A stretch of 35,522 nucleotides of DNA, taken from the NCBI RefSeq assembly GCF_947331445.1, contig NZ_CAMZOG010000049.1:1-35522 (forward strand), in the 5' to 3' direction. The position numbers and the translations under genes are program-made. This document shows, piece after piece, positions 7,532 through 15,520 of the stretch. Position 1 is the stretch's first letter; each line of letters opens with the position of its first letter. This stretch comes from Parendozoicomonas sp. Alg238-R29 (lineage in GTDB: Bacteria > Pseudomonadota > Gammaproteobacteria > Pseudomonadales > Endozoicomonadaceae). The notes below the pieces were generated by a model. It was given only the letters and a program-made list of their open reading frames with translations, did no database searches and was not told where the DNA came from.

Positions 7532-7604
7532 AGAGGTTTGAGGCGCAGCACTGCACGAGCATACTGAAAATCTATACCGAAACCGGCAAAAGTGGGAAAT
7601 CGGT

Positions 7605-7685
7605 CAGATAAGGACAATCAGGAATAATGCACGCCTCTTTTCATTTATCTGGAACAATCAGGGATAAATAACACGTGCTCTTTCC
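7605..7685. repeat. Imperfect direct repeat at the 3' end of the DUF6362 gene
   Basis: A unit of about 35 bases is present twice. Each copy has GGA(A)CAATCAGG, ATAA, CACG and CTCTTT in the same order (7612-7642 and 7651-7685). CAGATAA (7605-7611) and TTATCTG (7645-7651) also form an inverted pair. The second copy includes the end of the ancestral DUF6362 reading frame, so it may be a local duplication. Confidence 0.4.
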
Positions 7686-8053
7686 GATAAGCGGTAGATT
7701 TGAAGCCGGTTTAACGCCTGAATCCAATGCACCCTCGCGGTTTTGGATGACATTTGGAATCGCGCCCCCACCAGTCGCTAAGATAGACCGGATGCTCGTA
7801 ACCAGATCAAGTTACGTTCTTCGATGGTGAGTGGCGTCAGCCAGTTGATACACTCCACCAGCCGGTCTTCCTGCTTTGCCGTGGGTCGTACGAAGATCAC
7901 CTCCGGCTCTGCTCGGCGCACCTGTTCTCGCTGATCGAAAGCCATCTCCGGCCAGCTGGCTGTGTGACCAAGCTGGATACCGGTCGGCAGTCGTTTGGCT
8001 GTCGCCCAGGCTTCCCGATAACGCTCTGCAAGCTCTTCAATTTCTGATGTCAT
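7658..8053 (-). pseudogene. DUF6362-type HTH protein interrupted by an in-frame amber codon
   Basis: The frame starts at the ATG at 8053 (GGGAGG upstream), runs 91 codons to LIWLRASGLS, then meets TAG at 7780-7778. The same frame continues for 39 codons (RLVGARFQMSSKTARVHW and beyond) to TGA at 7660-7658. That tail is the expected C-terminal helix-turn-helix of the family, which normally reads WLRA....W.LI..R followed by a recognition helix. The TAG stands where the family usually has Trp (TGG), so one G-to-A change explains it. Either the gene is a recent nonsense mutant or amber readthrough occurs. Intact members are small phage HTH proteins of unknown target. Confidence 0.8.
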
Positions 8054-8102
8054 GGTTTCCCTCCCGAGCATCCACTGGACGGAGTGACGGAAGAGACACG
8101 GT

Positions 8103-8158
8103 TGCAGTATAAGTTTCATAGCTGCGCGTATATGCGCGTACATGAAGGATATACTGCA
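8103..8158. promoter_or_regulatory. 56-bp interrupted palindrome
   Basis: Three blocks are symmetric about 8130/8131: TGCAGTATA (8103-8111) with TATACTGCA (8150-8158); TTCAT (8115-8119) with ATGAA (8142-8146); and GCGC (8124-8127) with GCGC (8134-8137). It lies in the 145-base gap between the primase gene and DUF6362. The size and symmetry fit a protein-bound site, such as an operator for the late genes or a serine-recombinase crossover site. The role is inferred only. Confidence 0.6.
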
Positions 8159-8198
8159 GCTCTGTCCCTTCCGTCACTGGTTATCCAATTTCCTTTGA

Positions 8199-10508
8199 TT
8201 AATCAGCCGCGTATCCACCAAACTTCACAAATGTTCTGGGCCGTAAAGAAAGACCTGTCAGTCCCCTTAAACCACCGGTAAAACGGCACTGATCAAACTT
8301 TCTTGATTGCAGTAATTGTGAGAACCGTTTTATCGATCCGGTAAATTCACCATTTTTCTCAGCCCATTCCTGCCAATCCGCATACAACTTGGAAACCTCC
8401 TCCCTGCGCTGGTTACCCAAGTCACACCGCTCCTCCAGCCACTGCCCCAGTGCATCTTCACTGTCGAAGTATTCCCGGGATGCTTTCACAACACTCGCGG
8501 GTGGCTTAATGCCTTCTTTTTGCCAGAGCAGACAACCTTGCAGTGCCCAGGCCAGAATGCCATCACGCTCTTTCAGGAGCTTCTCTGATAGGTGCGGGTC
8601 TTTCTTTTTATCCGGCACTTTGACGGTAAAAGGTATTAGGTGCAGCCTGCGCTTCATGGCTTCATCAACATTCCGGATGGAGGGTTTATGGTTTCCCGCG
8701 ATGACCAGTTTGAACTGAGGGGTGTATTCGAAAAAATCCTGTCGCATAAATCGGGCTGAAATCTTGTCGCCGCCCGTTAAGGTCTTCAGTTTGGATTCGT
8801 TCCAGCGCTTGCCCTGTTCTGTTTCCACACTCGAGACAAACCGGGCTCCCTGTAGATTGGCCAAATCGGTCGGGTGTTTCTCTGTACGGGATTCCATAAA
8901 GGTTTCCACCGGCGCATTGGTCGCGTAACCGCCAAGAATCGACATCAGTACATGGATGAACACCGATTTCCCATTGGCCCCGCCACCATGCAAAAAAAAC
9001 AAAGCATGCTCGGATGTCACACCAGTCAGACAGTAGCCCACCACCTTCTGCAAATAATCCACCAGCGCCTGATCACTCTCTGTCACGTCACTGAGAAAAC
9101 TGAGCCAGAGCGGGCAATCACCATTGGGAGAGGCCGTTGTCATGCGCGTCATCATATTGCTGCGATCATGCTCCCGAAGATCACCGGTCTTAAGGTTTAC
9201 AACACCCTCAGGCGTATTGAGTAACCAGGCATGACGATCCCAGTCATCGGGATGCGTGGCATGTTCAGGAGTAGACCGCGCCAAACCTTCAATACCACGA
9301 ATGGTGCTGGAAGAGGCCAATCGGTTCTTCTGACGCTCTTTATCGGCCAGATCAGAAGCACTACGACACACCATGCGGGACAAATACTGAACATAGAGGA
9401 CTTCATCGACCGACCAACGTTGCCCCGTCCAGACCAGCCATTTCCCCCATCGCGCACAGTAACGCCAGTTTTGTCCGTGGAGTTGAGTAAACGCCGAGGT
9501 AATCTGGTCGTCTGTATCCAAACTCATACCGGCAGACAACGTCACATCTGTTGTCTCTGACTGCGTGATAATTGGTGTCCGTTCCCCGCTGGCCAGAAAG
9601 CCTGCCACATCAAAGCCGTGCCCTTGGTCATCTTGCTCTTGCAAGGCGTCCGCCGCATCCCACTTTTCGGGCTTATCGGCTGATGGAATCAGAATGGCAC
9701 ACGACAACGCTCCCTCTTTCAATACTGCCTGTGCGGCCGCTTCTGCATACTCACGGCCAGCCTGGTCATTATCCGGCCATATGAGCACCTGCTTCCCTTT
9801 GAGCGGCGACCAGTCGGTTTTATCGACCGGAGCCTTGGCACCATTCATAGCCGTGGTCGCATAAATACCCGCATCGATCAGCGCCTGGGCACATTTTTCT
9901 CCCTCCACCAGCACGACAGTATCGCTGCCCTTCATGGCGGGCTGGTTGTAGAGCGGCCGAGGCGATGGAACTTTATGTTTGCCAAGCTTCACATCCCAGG
10001 GGCGGAACTCCTTTCCTGAGGGGGTATCGTAGCGATAAACACACGCCACCAGCTGGCCATCACCGTTCTGATAATCCCACTTGGCCGTGTGAGGTCCAAG
10101 ATCGTCGACTTTGGGTTTCGGCTTCTGGCTTGGCGCTGGTGGCCGCGGCACCTGGGCTTCGACTCCCAGCCATCGAGCCACAAACCGTAGCGCTTCGGGA
10201 AAATCAATATGTTGATTGGTTTGCGTGAGGTGAAACATATCGCCATTCTCACCAGTGGCAAAATCGTGCCAAAGCCCCCTCTTCACGCCTTCGACACAAA
10301 TCCCCATGCTGTGACCAGTCACCCCAAAAGCATCACCAATGACGTAGTGATCATTCTGGCGCACAGCATTGGGTAGTAGGTACTCGATATACTGGGGCAA
10401 TCGGTCCAGCAGTTTCTGTTTCACATCATCAACGGAGAGCCGTCGCTCACTGGGGCTATCGGGATCTTTGGCAACCGGTGCATCATTAAAATCCATGTAA
10501 TTTGTCAT
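8199..10508 (-). CDS. Phage primase/helicase (toprim plus D5/P4-type SF3 helicase)
   Basis: Bifunctional replication protein, 769 residues from the ATG at 10508 (AGGA upstream; the longer frame is an implausible extension). The N-terminal third has a primase-like region (GLWHDFATGENGDMFHL, about 80-100) and a toprim domain with VVLVEGEKC (about 198-206) and IWPDNDQAG (about 243-251). The C-terminal half is a D5_N/SF3-type helicase with Walker A FLHGGGANGKS (about 507-517) and QGARFVSSVETEQGKRW, ending in a winged-helix-like region. It would synthesise primers and unwind phage DNA, probably initiating at a phage origin. It is preceded by recombination genes, a normal early-module order. Confidence 0.92.
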   Translation of the reverse strand: MTNYMDFNDAPVAKDPDSPSERRLSVDDVKQKLLDRLPQYIEYLLPNAVRQNDHYVIGDAFGVTGHSMGICVEGVKRGLWHDFATGENGDMFHLTQTNQHIDFPEALRFVARWLGVEAQVPRPPAPSQKPKPKVDDLGPHTAKWDYQNGDGQLVACVYRYDTPSGKEFRPWDVKLGKHKVPSPRPLYNQPAMKGSDTVVLVEGEKCAQALIDAGIYATTAMNGAKAPVDKTDWSPLKGKQVLIWPDNDQAGREYAEAAAQAVLKEGALSCAILIPSADKPEKWDAADALQEQDDQGHGFDVAGFLASGERTPIITQSETTDVTLSAGMSLDTDDQITSAFTQLHGQNWRYCARWGKWLVWTGQRWSVDEVLYVQYLSRMVCRSASDLADKERQKNRLASSSTIRGIEGLARSTPEHATHPDDWDRHAWLLNTPEGVVNLKTGDLREHDRSNMMTRMTTASPNGDCPLWLSFLSDVTESDQALVDYLQKVVGYCLTGVTSEHALFFLHGGGANGKSVFIHVLMSILGGYATNAPVETFMESRTEKHPTDLANLQGARFVSSVETEQGKRWNESKLKTLTGGDKISARFMRQDFFEYTPQFKLVIAGNHKPSIRNVDEAMKRRLHLIPFTVKVPDKKKDPHLSEKLLKERDGILAWALQGCLLWQKEGIKPPASVVKASREYFDSEDALGQWLEERCDLGNQRREEVSKLYADWQEWAEKNGEFTGSIKRFSQLLQSRKFDQCRFTGGLRGLTGLSLRPRTFVKFGGYAAD

Positions 10509-10572
10509 GGTCTTTCGTCCTGAAAGTGAGAATCCCGACCTGCTGGCGAATAACAACAAGCCGGGCCATTGA

Positions 10573-11259
10573 TCAGTCCTGCCAGTAGCCGTCAGGGGCC
10601 TGCTGCTGGGTAGGTGCCGGTTGCTGAGAAGGAATCTGCTGTTGAGGGTGTTGGTACTGATAATCAGGATGGTGCTGCTGTGGTGTCTGAGTTGAGATCT
10701 GCTGCGGCTGCCCACCTACCATCTCATTCATCAGTGCCTGATACTGCTTATGATCTGGCGTGATGACATGCTTGATCACATTGGTAGGTTCATCATCCGC
10801 ATCTTTCTCAACATCGATGCGGGCCACAAACTCCATGCCATCCAGCTGGCCAAAGTCCTTCAATCGCCGGGCCATGACAGCCTGAGGAGAAACATCATCT
10901 TGTCGAATACCCCGGGCAGAACACAGCAATGAACGAACAAAGGTACGTCCCATATTGCTCCAGTTCGGCCCTTTGGGACTGTGCAGCCCGATCAGGCTCC
11001 AGACCTTACGCTTGGCAAACGGCCCGGCCATCACCACATATTCCGCCTTAAGATAGACCGCACCACCCTCGCCCTTTGTCGCCCAACCGCCCGTCCAGCC
11101 CGTCCAGCCCATAGGAGGTTCGTCATACCCTCCGGGTTTGAGGGTCAGGCGCACCTTGGCCAGCGTCCCTTTGGGGATCACGTCATAATCCTGCTGAACT
11201 GTGGCGTTGTTAAAATCTGTCCACTCGTTATTGGCTTGCTGATTTTGTTGGTAAGTCAT
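10573..11259 (-). CDS. Phage SSB-like or recombination accessory protein with Gln/Pro-rich tail
   Basis: Protein of 228 residues starting at the ATG at 11259 (AAGGA upstream), one base after the Sak4-like ATPase stop. Residues 1-165 look like a compact beta-rich domain (GTLAKVRLTLKPGGY, GGAVYLKAEYVVMAGPFAKR). Residues about 170-228 are a low-complexity Gln/Pro tail ending in DGYWQD. A folded domain plus flexible tail with an acidic aromatic tip is the layout of single-stranded DNA-binding proteins, and Sak4-type ATPases are often encoded with an SSB. No direct family match was recognised, so the SSB idea is inference. Confidence 0.55.
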   Translation of the reverse strand: MTYQQNQQANNEWTDFNNATVQQDYDVIPKGTLAKVRLTLKPGGYDEPPMGWTGWTGGWATKGEGGAVYLKAEYVVMAGPFAKRKVWSLIGLHSPKGPNWSNMGRTFVRSLLCSARGIRQDDVSPQAVMARRLKDFGQLDGMEFVARIDVEKDADDEPTNVIKHVITPDHKQYQALMNEMVGGQPQQISTQTPQQHHPDYQYQHPQQQIPSQQPAPTQQQAPDGYWQD

Positions 11260-11260
11260 A

Positions 11261-12142
11261 TCACTGTCCTTGTGTGATGGTGGTGTTGGGTTGCATGGGC
11301 GTGCTGGTGGCGTACTGCAGCTGTCGCCCAGCAGGTTGTCGAGTATCACGGGGTTGGTTGATTTTCTGCAGAAGTTGCCCGAGGTGAGCCGGTTCGGTTT
11401 GGTTCAGGCGACCACTACGGTCTTTGGCCGGAAAGCCCCAGGGATTGAGAGTTTGGCAGACAAAACTTCGCTGTAACTGTCCCTGTTCATCCGGAAGGCT
11501 GGCCATGGTGATCACTTCATCGACGATACCTGGTAGCTCCAAACCTGTGCGAGAACCTTCGATCTGGGGCTGAAAAATTCGACGGTTGAAGTCATCCACC
11601 TTCTCTTCCAGAATGCCCACGAAAATCACGCTCTTTCCCCGCACATGCTGCAGATGATTCAGTGCTGCAATCATCTCCCGTCCGAGCAAACCATAAGCGC
11701 CACGGGTATCGGGCTTGCCCGTTTTTTCGCTCTTGGCTTCATCCTGGGTTTGGCACCACGCAAAGCACAATCGCGCCAGGGCTGTCAGTGAGTCGATAAA
11801 AAATATCTCGTATTTATCGAGTACGGCCGGATCACCGAAGTTCTGACACGCTTGATCGAAGTGAGCCTGGCAGAAAGGCTGCCTCTCATTCAGCGCTGGG
11901 TTAGGTCCGCCAATGAACTCCACCAGCATGCGGAACTCTGGCCATGTGCGGGGACGTAATACATCTCCCGTCCAGCCCTGAACAGCGAGATCACCGGCTT
12001 CGAGATCTATAAACAAGGTTTTGTCCGGGGGCAGCGTCCACAACTGAGAGGTTTTGCCGACACCACTGGGGCCAAGCAATACCGCTTTCACGCCTTTGTC
12101 ATCCTGCTGCCGTTGCTCTGCAGGAATAATGGGAAAGGTCAT
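11261..12142 (-). CDS. Sak4-like RecA-fold ATPase (AAA_24), phage recombination protein
   Basis: P-loop ATPase of 293 residues. Walker A is GPSGVGKTS (about 28-36). TLFIDLEAGDLAVQGW (about 46-61) follows, as in phage AAA_24/Sak4 proteins. A hydrophobic strand ending in an acidic residue, EIFFIDSLTALA (about 120-131), is Walker B. GREMIAALNHLQHVRGKSVIFVG (two segments) fits the RecA-like core. Sak4 proteins act with an SSB in single-strand annealing or strand exchange during phage DNA replication. The ATG overlaps the preceding stop as ATGA. The ATPase call is firm, the Sak4 assignment moderate. Confidence 0.82.
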   Translation of the reverse strand: MTFPIIPAEQRQQDDKGVKAVLLGPSGVGKTSQLWTLPPDKTLFIDLEAGDLAVQGWTGDVLRPRTWPEFRMLVEFIGGPNPALNERQPFCQAHFDQACQNFGDPAVLDKYEIFFIDSLTALARLCFAWCQTQDEAKSEKTGKPDTRGAYGLLGREMIAALNHLQHVRGKSVIFVGILEEKVDDFNRRIFQPQIEGSRTGLELPGIVDEVITMASLPDEQGQLQRSFVCQTLNPWGFPAKDRSGRLNQTEPAHLGQLLQKINQPRDTRQPAGRQLQYATSTPMQPNTTITQGQ

Positions 12143-12642
12143 ACTTCATCTCCCGGTTGTTCCTGTTCGGAGCCGCCATTGACCAACGGCATTAATCGAT
12201 ACACGACAGCACCCTTATCAACACAGCGAGCCTCAGCAATCTGCCGCTGAAATTCCACCGGCCACTGCTCAAACTTATTTTCATCAATGCTGTACGTGAT
12301 CTGCATATACTCGGCAGGAGTACCGCCACTGCGTTGCATCACCTCTGCCATAAACGCCAGATGATCCTGATCCCACGACGGGATCGCCGGAACCTCCTGC
12401 TCCACCAGCACACCATCCTCTTCAAAAGTGATAGAGCCGGTTTTCTGCCACTCCAACTTGCGCAGGTTCTCGGCCCGGTTCATGTACTTGTGAGCCAAGG
12501 CACTTTGCAACCACTGCACCTGATACTGCGCATCGTGCAGGGCTTTCTCAGCAGCCTGGATCAGGGCCATCAACTCTTTGGCAGGCAGTGCCGTGAGTTC
12601 ATAGACCGGCATGGTTTTCAGGTCAGAAAGGGTTACTGGCAT
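12139..12642 (-). CDS. Phage early-region protein of unknown function (167 aa)
   Basis: Start set at the ATG at 12642 (MPVTLSDLKTMPVYEL); the frame open further upstream overlaps the excisionase-like gene and is Arg-rich nonsense. The N-terminal half is helical (LPAKELMALIQAAEKAL). The middle has WQKTGSITFEEDGVLVEQEV and PSWDQDHLAFMAEVMQRSGG, and the end EQWPVEFQRQIAEAR. I recognise this layout as a recurring phage family encoded beside Sak4-like ATPases, without known biochemistry. It overlaps its neighbours by 10 and 4 bases, so it is translationally coupled in the early operon. Confidence 0.7.
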   Translation of the reverse strand: MPVTLSDLKTMPVYELTALPAKELMALIQAAEKALHDAQYQVQWLQSALAHKYMNRAENLRKLEWQKTGSITFEEDGVLVEQEVPAIPSWDQDHLAFMAEVMQRSGGTPAEYMQITYSIDENKFEQWPVEFQRQIAEARCVDKGAVVYRLMPLVNGGSEQEQPGDEV

Positions 12643-12887
12643 GGGACGCCCTCCCCGCCTTCTTCCAACTTGCGCCCTACCCCGGCGAACACTCGTTCCT
12701 GTTCGTAGGCCACCACATCTTCCAGGCGATAAACGACACGCCCCCGAATCCGCAGGTAGTGCGGACCACCTCCGTACTGCCGTAACCGGGCAATGGACTT
12801 GTAACTGAGACACCAGCGTTTGGCGAGCTGATGGGTGTCGATATGCTGCGTCTGCACATCGGACACCGATTGATGACACTCTGGCAT
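12633..12887 (-). CDS. Excisionase/AlpA-like helix-turn-helix protein
   Basis: Small DNA-binding protein of 84 residues. HIDTHQLAKRWCLSYKSIARL (two segments, about 16-36) is a MerR/excisionase-type helix-turn-helix. The wing PHYLRIRGRVVYRLEDVVAYE (two segments, about 43-63) is typical of AlpA/HTH_17 proteins. Such factors direct excision or activate early promoters. I chose the ATG at 12887 because GGGAGGGG precedes it; a frame extending to 13058 is unsupported. It is the first clear gene of the early operon, downstream of the terminator at 13005-13028. Confidence 0.75.
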   Translation of the reverse strand: MPECHQSVSDVQTQHIDTHQLAKRWCLSYKSIARLRQYGGGPHYLRIRGRVVYRLEDVVAYEQERVFAGVGRKLEEGGEGVPCQ

Positions 12888-12942
12888 GGCTTCCCCTCCC
12901 TGTGGTTTTTCGTACCAGCCAGTCCAGTATTGGCAATCAAGT

Positions 12943-12982
12943 GAGGAGAACTGTGAGGAGAAGAGGAGAACTGCGAGGAGAA
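12943..12982. repeat. Two tandem 20-base repeats
   Basis: GAGGAGAACTG(T/C)GAGGAGAA is repeated head to tail with one difference, giving four GAGGAGAA motifs in 40 bases. It lies 56 bases upstream of the excisionase-like start, in the expected promoter region of the early operon, so an operator role is plausible. Slippage-generated low complexity is the alternative. Confidence 0.5.
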
Positions 12983-13004
12983 GTGGGTTTCCAGAAAAAG
13001 AGTT

Positions 13005-13028
13005 AAAAAAACCGGCATTAAAACCGGT
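13005..13028 (-). terminator. Rho-independent terminator of the two-gene operon
   Basis: On the minus strand ACCGG and CCGGT pair around an 8-base loop and are followed by six to seven T residues. The stem abuts the TGA of the 13028-13930 gene, so the two-gene operon is a transcription unit separate from the early genes that follow. Confidence 0.7.
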
Positions 13029-13930
13029 CAGGGAGTCTCTACAAAGTGTCGAAGCCAACAGTTTTCTTCATCAAAGCCTATGTATTGACTCCATAGCGAA
13101 TCAGCGCCACTAAAGTACTGCTTGATGGTCATGGGCTTGATACCAACTTTTTCAAACAGCTGTGCTGTATTCAGTTTGGGCTGGCCATAGTCATGACCAG
13201 CCTCATAGAGGCGACCATAAATTTCCCTGCGTTTTCCTTTCCCTTTCAAAGGTGGCAAGTCATTCCATCGCAACTCACCAGTCTCAGGGTTCCATACCAG
13301 TTCATTAGGCGTCAGCCACTTCTTCAGGCACAGCTCGGTACTGTTATGAAAAATCTCACCGAAGAGAACCACCTGATGATTGTCCGGCAGAGGCAAGCGT
13401 TTCGATTGCAGAGGAGATCGAGATAACAGCAAGGCTGGCCGCTGAACCTTCTCCTCCAGCACATCATAAATTTTCTCATAACGGGGAAGATCACCCAGCC
13501 CCCTCACCAGGATAATCGCAGTGCCATGCTGCTGCCCCAAATACCATACGAGCCCGTCCTGTAAAACTTCTGGAGTATCGTTGCCTATCTGCCGGGACAT
13601 CCAGTCCGGAAACCAATCCATATGGAAGTCATATACTCGTAAATCGTCATCACACACCTCTATAGGCTCCAGCCCCGGCACGTAATAGTAATGTTTCCCA
13701 TCCTCTTCCCAGACCGTGCGATAACCATCGCCGCCATCTTCACCTGAGTCGGTTTTAATTAGCCGATCCGGGTCGACGCCTCGGGGTGTATAGGCACCGC
13801 TTTCCAGAATGGCAGTGGTGATAAAATCAGGATAACGATACCGAAATTCGCTGATACGTCGCCGTGGAACAGGGTACTCAAAAGTCTGCAGCAGATGATC
13901 CAAGACATGAGGGTCGAGCGTTTTATCCAT
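13028..13930 (-). CDS. Unrecognised phage accessory protein (300 aa), second gene of pair
   Basis: Soluble protein with no signal peptide or membrane span. Features visible: a basic N-terminal PVPRRRISEFRYRYPDF; an acidic aromatic segment around residues 60-115 (GDGYRTVWEEDGKHYYYV, YDFHMDWFPDWM); a central LVWYLGQQHGTAIILVRGLG (about 128-147); and a C-terminal YGQPKLNTAQLFEKVGIKPM that could be a DNA-binding helix-turn-helix. No catalytic motif is recognised. It overlaps the upstream gene by 8 bases and is followed at once by a terminator. Its position beside the recombinase arm is a common cargo site, but no function can be assigned. Confidence 0.7.
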   Translation of the reverse strand: MDKTLDPHVLDHLLQTFEYPVPRRRISEFRYRYPDFITTAILESGAYTPRGVDPDRLIKTDSGEDGGDGYRTVWEEDGKHYYYVPGLEPIEVCDDDLRVYDFHMDWFPDWMSRQIGNDTPEVLQDGLVWYLGQQHGTAIILVRGLGDLPRYEKIYDVLEEKVQRPALLLSRSPLQSKRLPLPDNHQVVLFGEIFHNSTELCLKKWLTPNELVWNPETGELRWNDLPPLKGKGKRREIYGRLYEAGHDYGQPKLNTAQLFEKVGIKPMTIKQYFSGADSLWSQYIGFDEENCWLRHFVETP

Positions 13931-15104
13931 AGACCAGCTCCTTGATCAACTTCAGATCCACCAGCAATTCGTGGATGATGTATTTGTTGCGCAGGGTATT
14001 GTCCGGCAGGTCACAGGTATGGGGAACAGACAAGGTCAGGGTGATAGTATCTTCCGGCAAGTCTTCCACGACATTACAGTGAATAACCAGCGTTGCGCTG
14101 TGAATAGTGACATTATCACGATCCAGGATATGCAGTGAGTCGACCTTTTCCATGGCATTGTAAACATCGGAAGCGAGAGGTTTTCGGGGCTTTCCTCCCC
14201 AAATAATCGGTTCCTCGTCCGGCTCTATCTTCAGAGAAAAAGACTTCACGACCATTTCCCGCACACCATGCTTGAGGCTGCACAGGGATGCCAGATCCTG
14301 CTTGGTGCGCAATATGTCCAGACTCACTTCCCTGAAAATCAATGACTCCATGTGGTCAGAAACCGCTAACACATCCTTGCAAAAGGTTGTACGAATCTTG
14401 TCGCGTAAAGCCTGTTGCTTACCATAAAACTCCAACACACCGGTATCTGGTTCATAGACAATGCCATATAACCGAGCCGGGTAAATCACACTGGATTCTA
14501 CCTCGCCCCTCTCTCTGTTGACCACATCAATACTGACTCCGACACCTTCCCGGTAAACCATGAACTGCAAAACACGCACGGGAGCGCCATGCTTGTAGTT
14601 GCGGTAACGCTCATAAGGTTCGATCACCACCGCGTCATTACCAAACAAGGTCTGAAGACTTCTCTGGAGCTCGTCAAGATCACAATTCCGATCCAAATCT
14701 ACAGGTGCTGGTAACCGGTAACCACTCCAGACCATGGATTTTTCACGGTACTCATCCACATAGAAGATGGCTTCAGCCTTGCGGAAGATTGGGCGATCGC
14801 CCTTGTACAGACGAACCAGCTTATCTTGTGGTGTTCTCAGACCGGCAAAATCGACTTTGTGTGTATCGAGGTTTTGCAGAATTTCCTGACCAGCGATACC
14901 AGAGAGATTATCAATACGCTGGGCCAGTTGGCGCAGTTTGTCCTGCTGTTGGCTATCAAGCATCCAGGTACTTTTGATGAGGTCTTTGGGTGAGACCATA
15001 CGTGTTGTTCCCGGCGATACTTTATGAAGATCGATGTCACAAAGCTCAAAGAACGTATCGGACTCAATATCCAGGTGGCGCAGCACACGACTGATGACTG
15101 GCAT
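13923..15104 (-). CDS. Unrecognised phage accessory protein (393 aa), first gene of pair
   Basis: Soluble protein without signal, membrane span or familiar motif. Residues about 40-85 are helical (DLIKSTWMLDSQQQDKLRQL). The middle is beta-rich (PVRVLQFMVYREGVGVSIDV; SVIYPARLYGIVYEPDTG). The C-terminal third has more beta strands (HSATLVIHCNVVEDL, TITLTLSVPHTC) and a hydrophobic helical end. GAAGAGAC precedes the ATG. It is divergent from the recombinase arm and cotranscribed with the 300-aa gene. The prophage shows no recognisable CI-type repressor, so a regulatory role is one option and phage defence or exclusion another; both are conjecture. Confidence 0.7.
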   Translation of the reverse strand: MPVISRVLRHLDIESDTFFELCDIDLHKVSPGTTRMVSPKDLIKSTWMLDSQQQDKLRQLAQRIDNLSGIAGQEILQNLDTHKVDFAGLRTPQDKLVRLYKGDRPIFRKAEAIFYVDEYREKSMVWSGYRLPAPVDLDRNCDLDELQRSLQTLFGNDAVVIEPYERYRNYKHGAPVRVLQFMVYREGVGVSIDVVNRERGEVESSVIYPARLYGIVYEPDTGVLEFYGKQQALRDKIRTTFCKDVLAVSDHMESLIFREVSLDILRTKQDLASLCSLKHGVREMVVKSFSLKIEPDEEPIIWGGKPRKPLASDVYNAMEKVDSLHILDRDNVTIHSATLVIHCNVVEDLPEDTITLTLSVPHTCDLPDNTLRNKYIIHELLVDLKLIKELVYG

Positions 15105-15211
15105 GTCTCTTCCCTGATCAAATTATGATTGGAATCGCCACTGTTCCTGATGGCGAACAAATCACTTTAATGCAATCCGACAAAAGCTGACAACCGTATT
15201 CTATAGGCCCT

Positions 15212-15237
15212 AAAACAGGGCATTCGTGCCCTATTTT
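15212..15237. promoter_or_regulatory. Operator-like dyad upstream of the recombinase arm
   Basis: Arms AAAACAGGGCA (15212-15222) and TGCCCTATTTT (15227-15237) are complementary with one mismatch around TTCG. It lies in the divergent intergenic region (15105-15259), 22 bases before the preferred start of the first plus-strand gene. No good sigma-70 promoter was recognised nearby. Probable regulator binding site. Confidence 0.5.
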
Positions 15238-15259
15238 GGACAAACTGGACTTTTACAAA

Positions 15260-15520
15260 ATGCCCTCTGCGGCGCAGGCTTTACATGTAAAGAAAAACTA
15301 CCTGAGCAGCTTGATCATGGACGAACAAAACCTACGCTCCCTTCCCTTGAACTCCCCCCGTGAAGAGTTGATTCACCTCCTGTCCCTGGCCGTTGTGCGC
15401 CACCAGCGACGTATGTCAGAGAAAAACAACCAAGACACCAAACCTGACTGGACTTTGACCGACGACAGAGCGTGTATGTCCGTCCCTTCTCAACCGGAGA
15501 CAGACCATGGCACAGAATGA
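15260..15520 (+). CDS. Hypothetical protein preceding DUF2924 (86 aa)
   Basis: First gene of the plus-strand recombinase arm. A TTG at 15236 would extend it by 8 codons but lies inside the operator-like dyad, so I prefer the ATG at 15260 (MPSAAQALHVKKNYL). The first 60 residues are helical and charged (REELIHLLSLAVVRHQRRM); the last 25 look disordered. It overlaps the DUF2924 gene by 14 bases. No family recognised. Confidence 0.55.
   Translation: MPSAAQALHVKKNYLSSLIMDEQNLRSLPLNSPREELIHLLSLAVVRHQRRMSEKNNQDTKPDWTLTDDRACMSVPSQPETDHGTE

Noticed and set aside
8270-8290. CACCGGTAAAA-CGGCA also near 20249, considered as an att core
   Set aside because: About 17 bases with an indel, one copy lying inside the primase coding sequence; too short and badly placed for attachment sites.
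12961-12990. CRISPR-like interpretation of the GAGGAGAA repeats
   Set aside because: Only two contiguous 20-bp units, no spacers and no cas genes.
15236-15259. TTG start extending the first gene of the recombinase arm
   Set aside because: It lies inside an operator-like dyad and has no ribosome binding site; the ATG at 15260 is more plausible.
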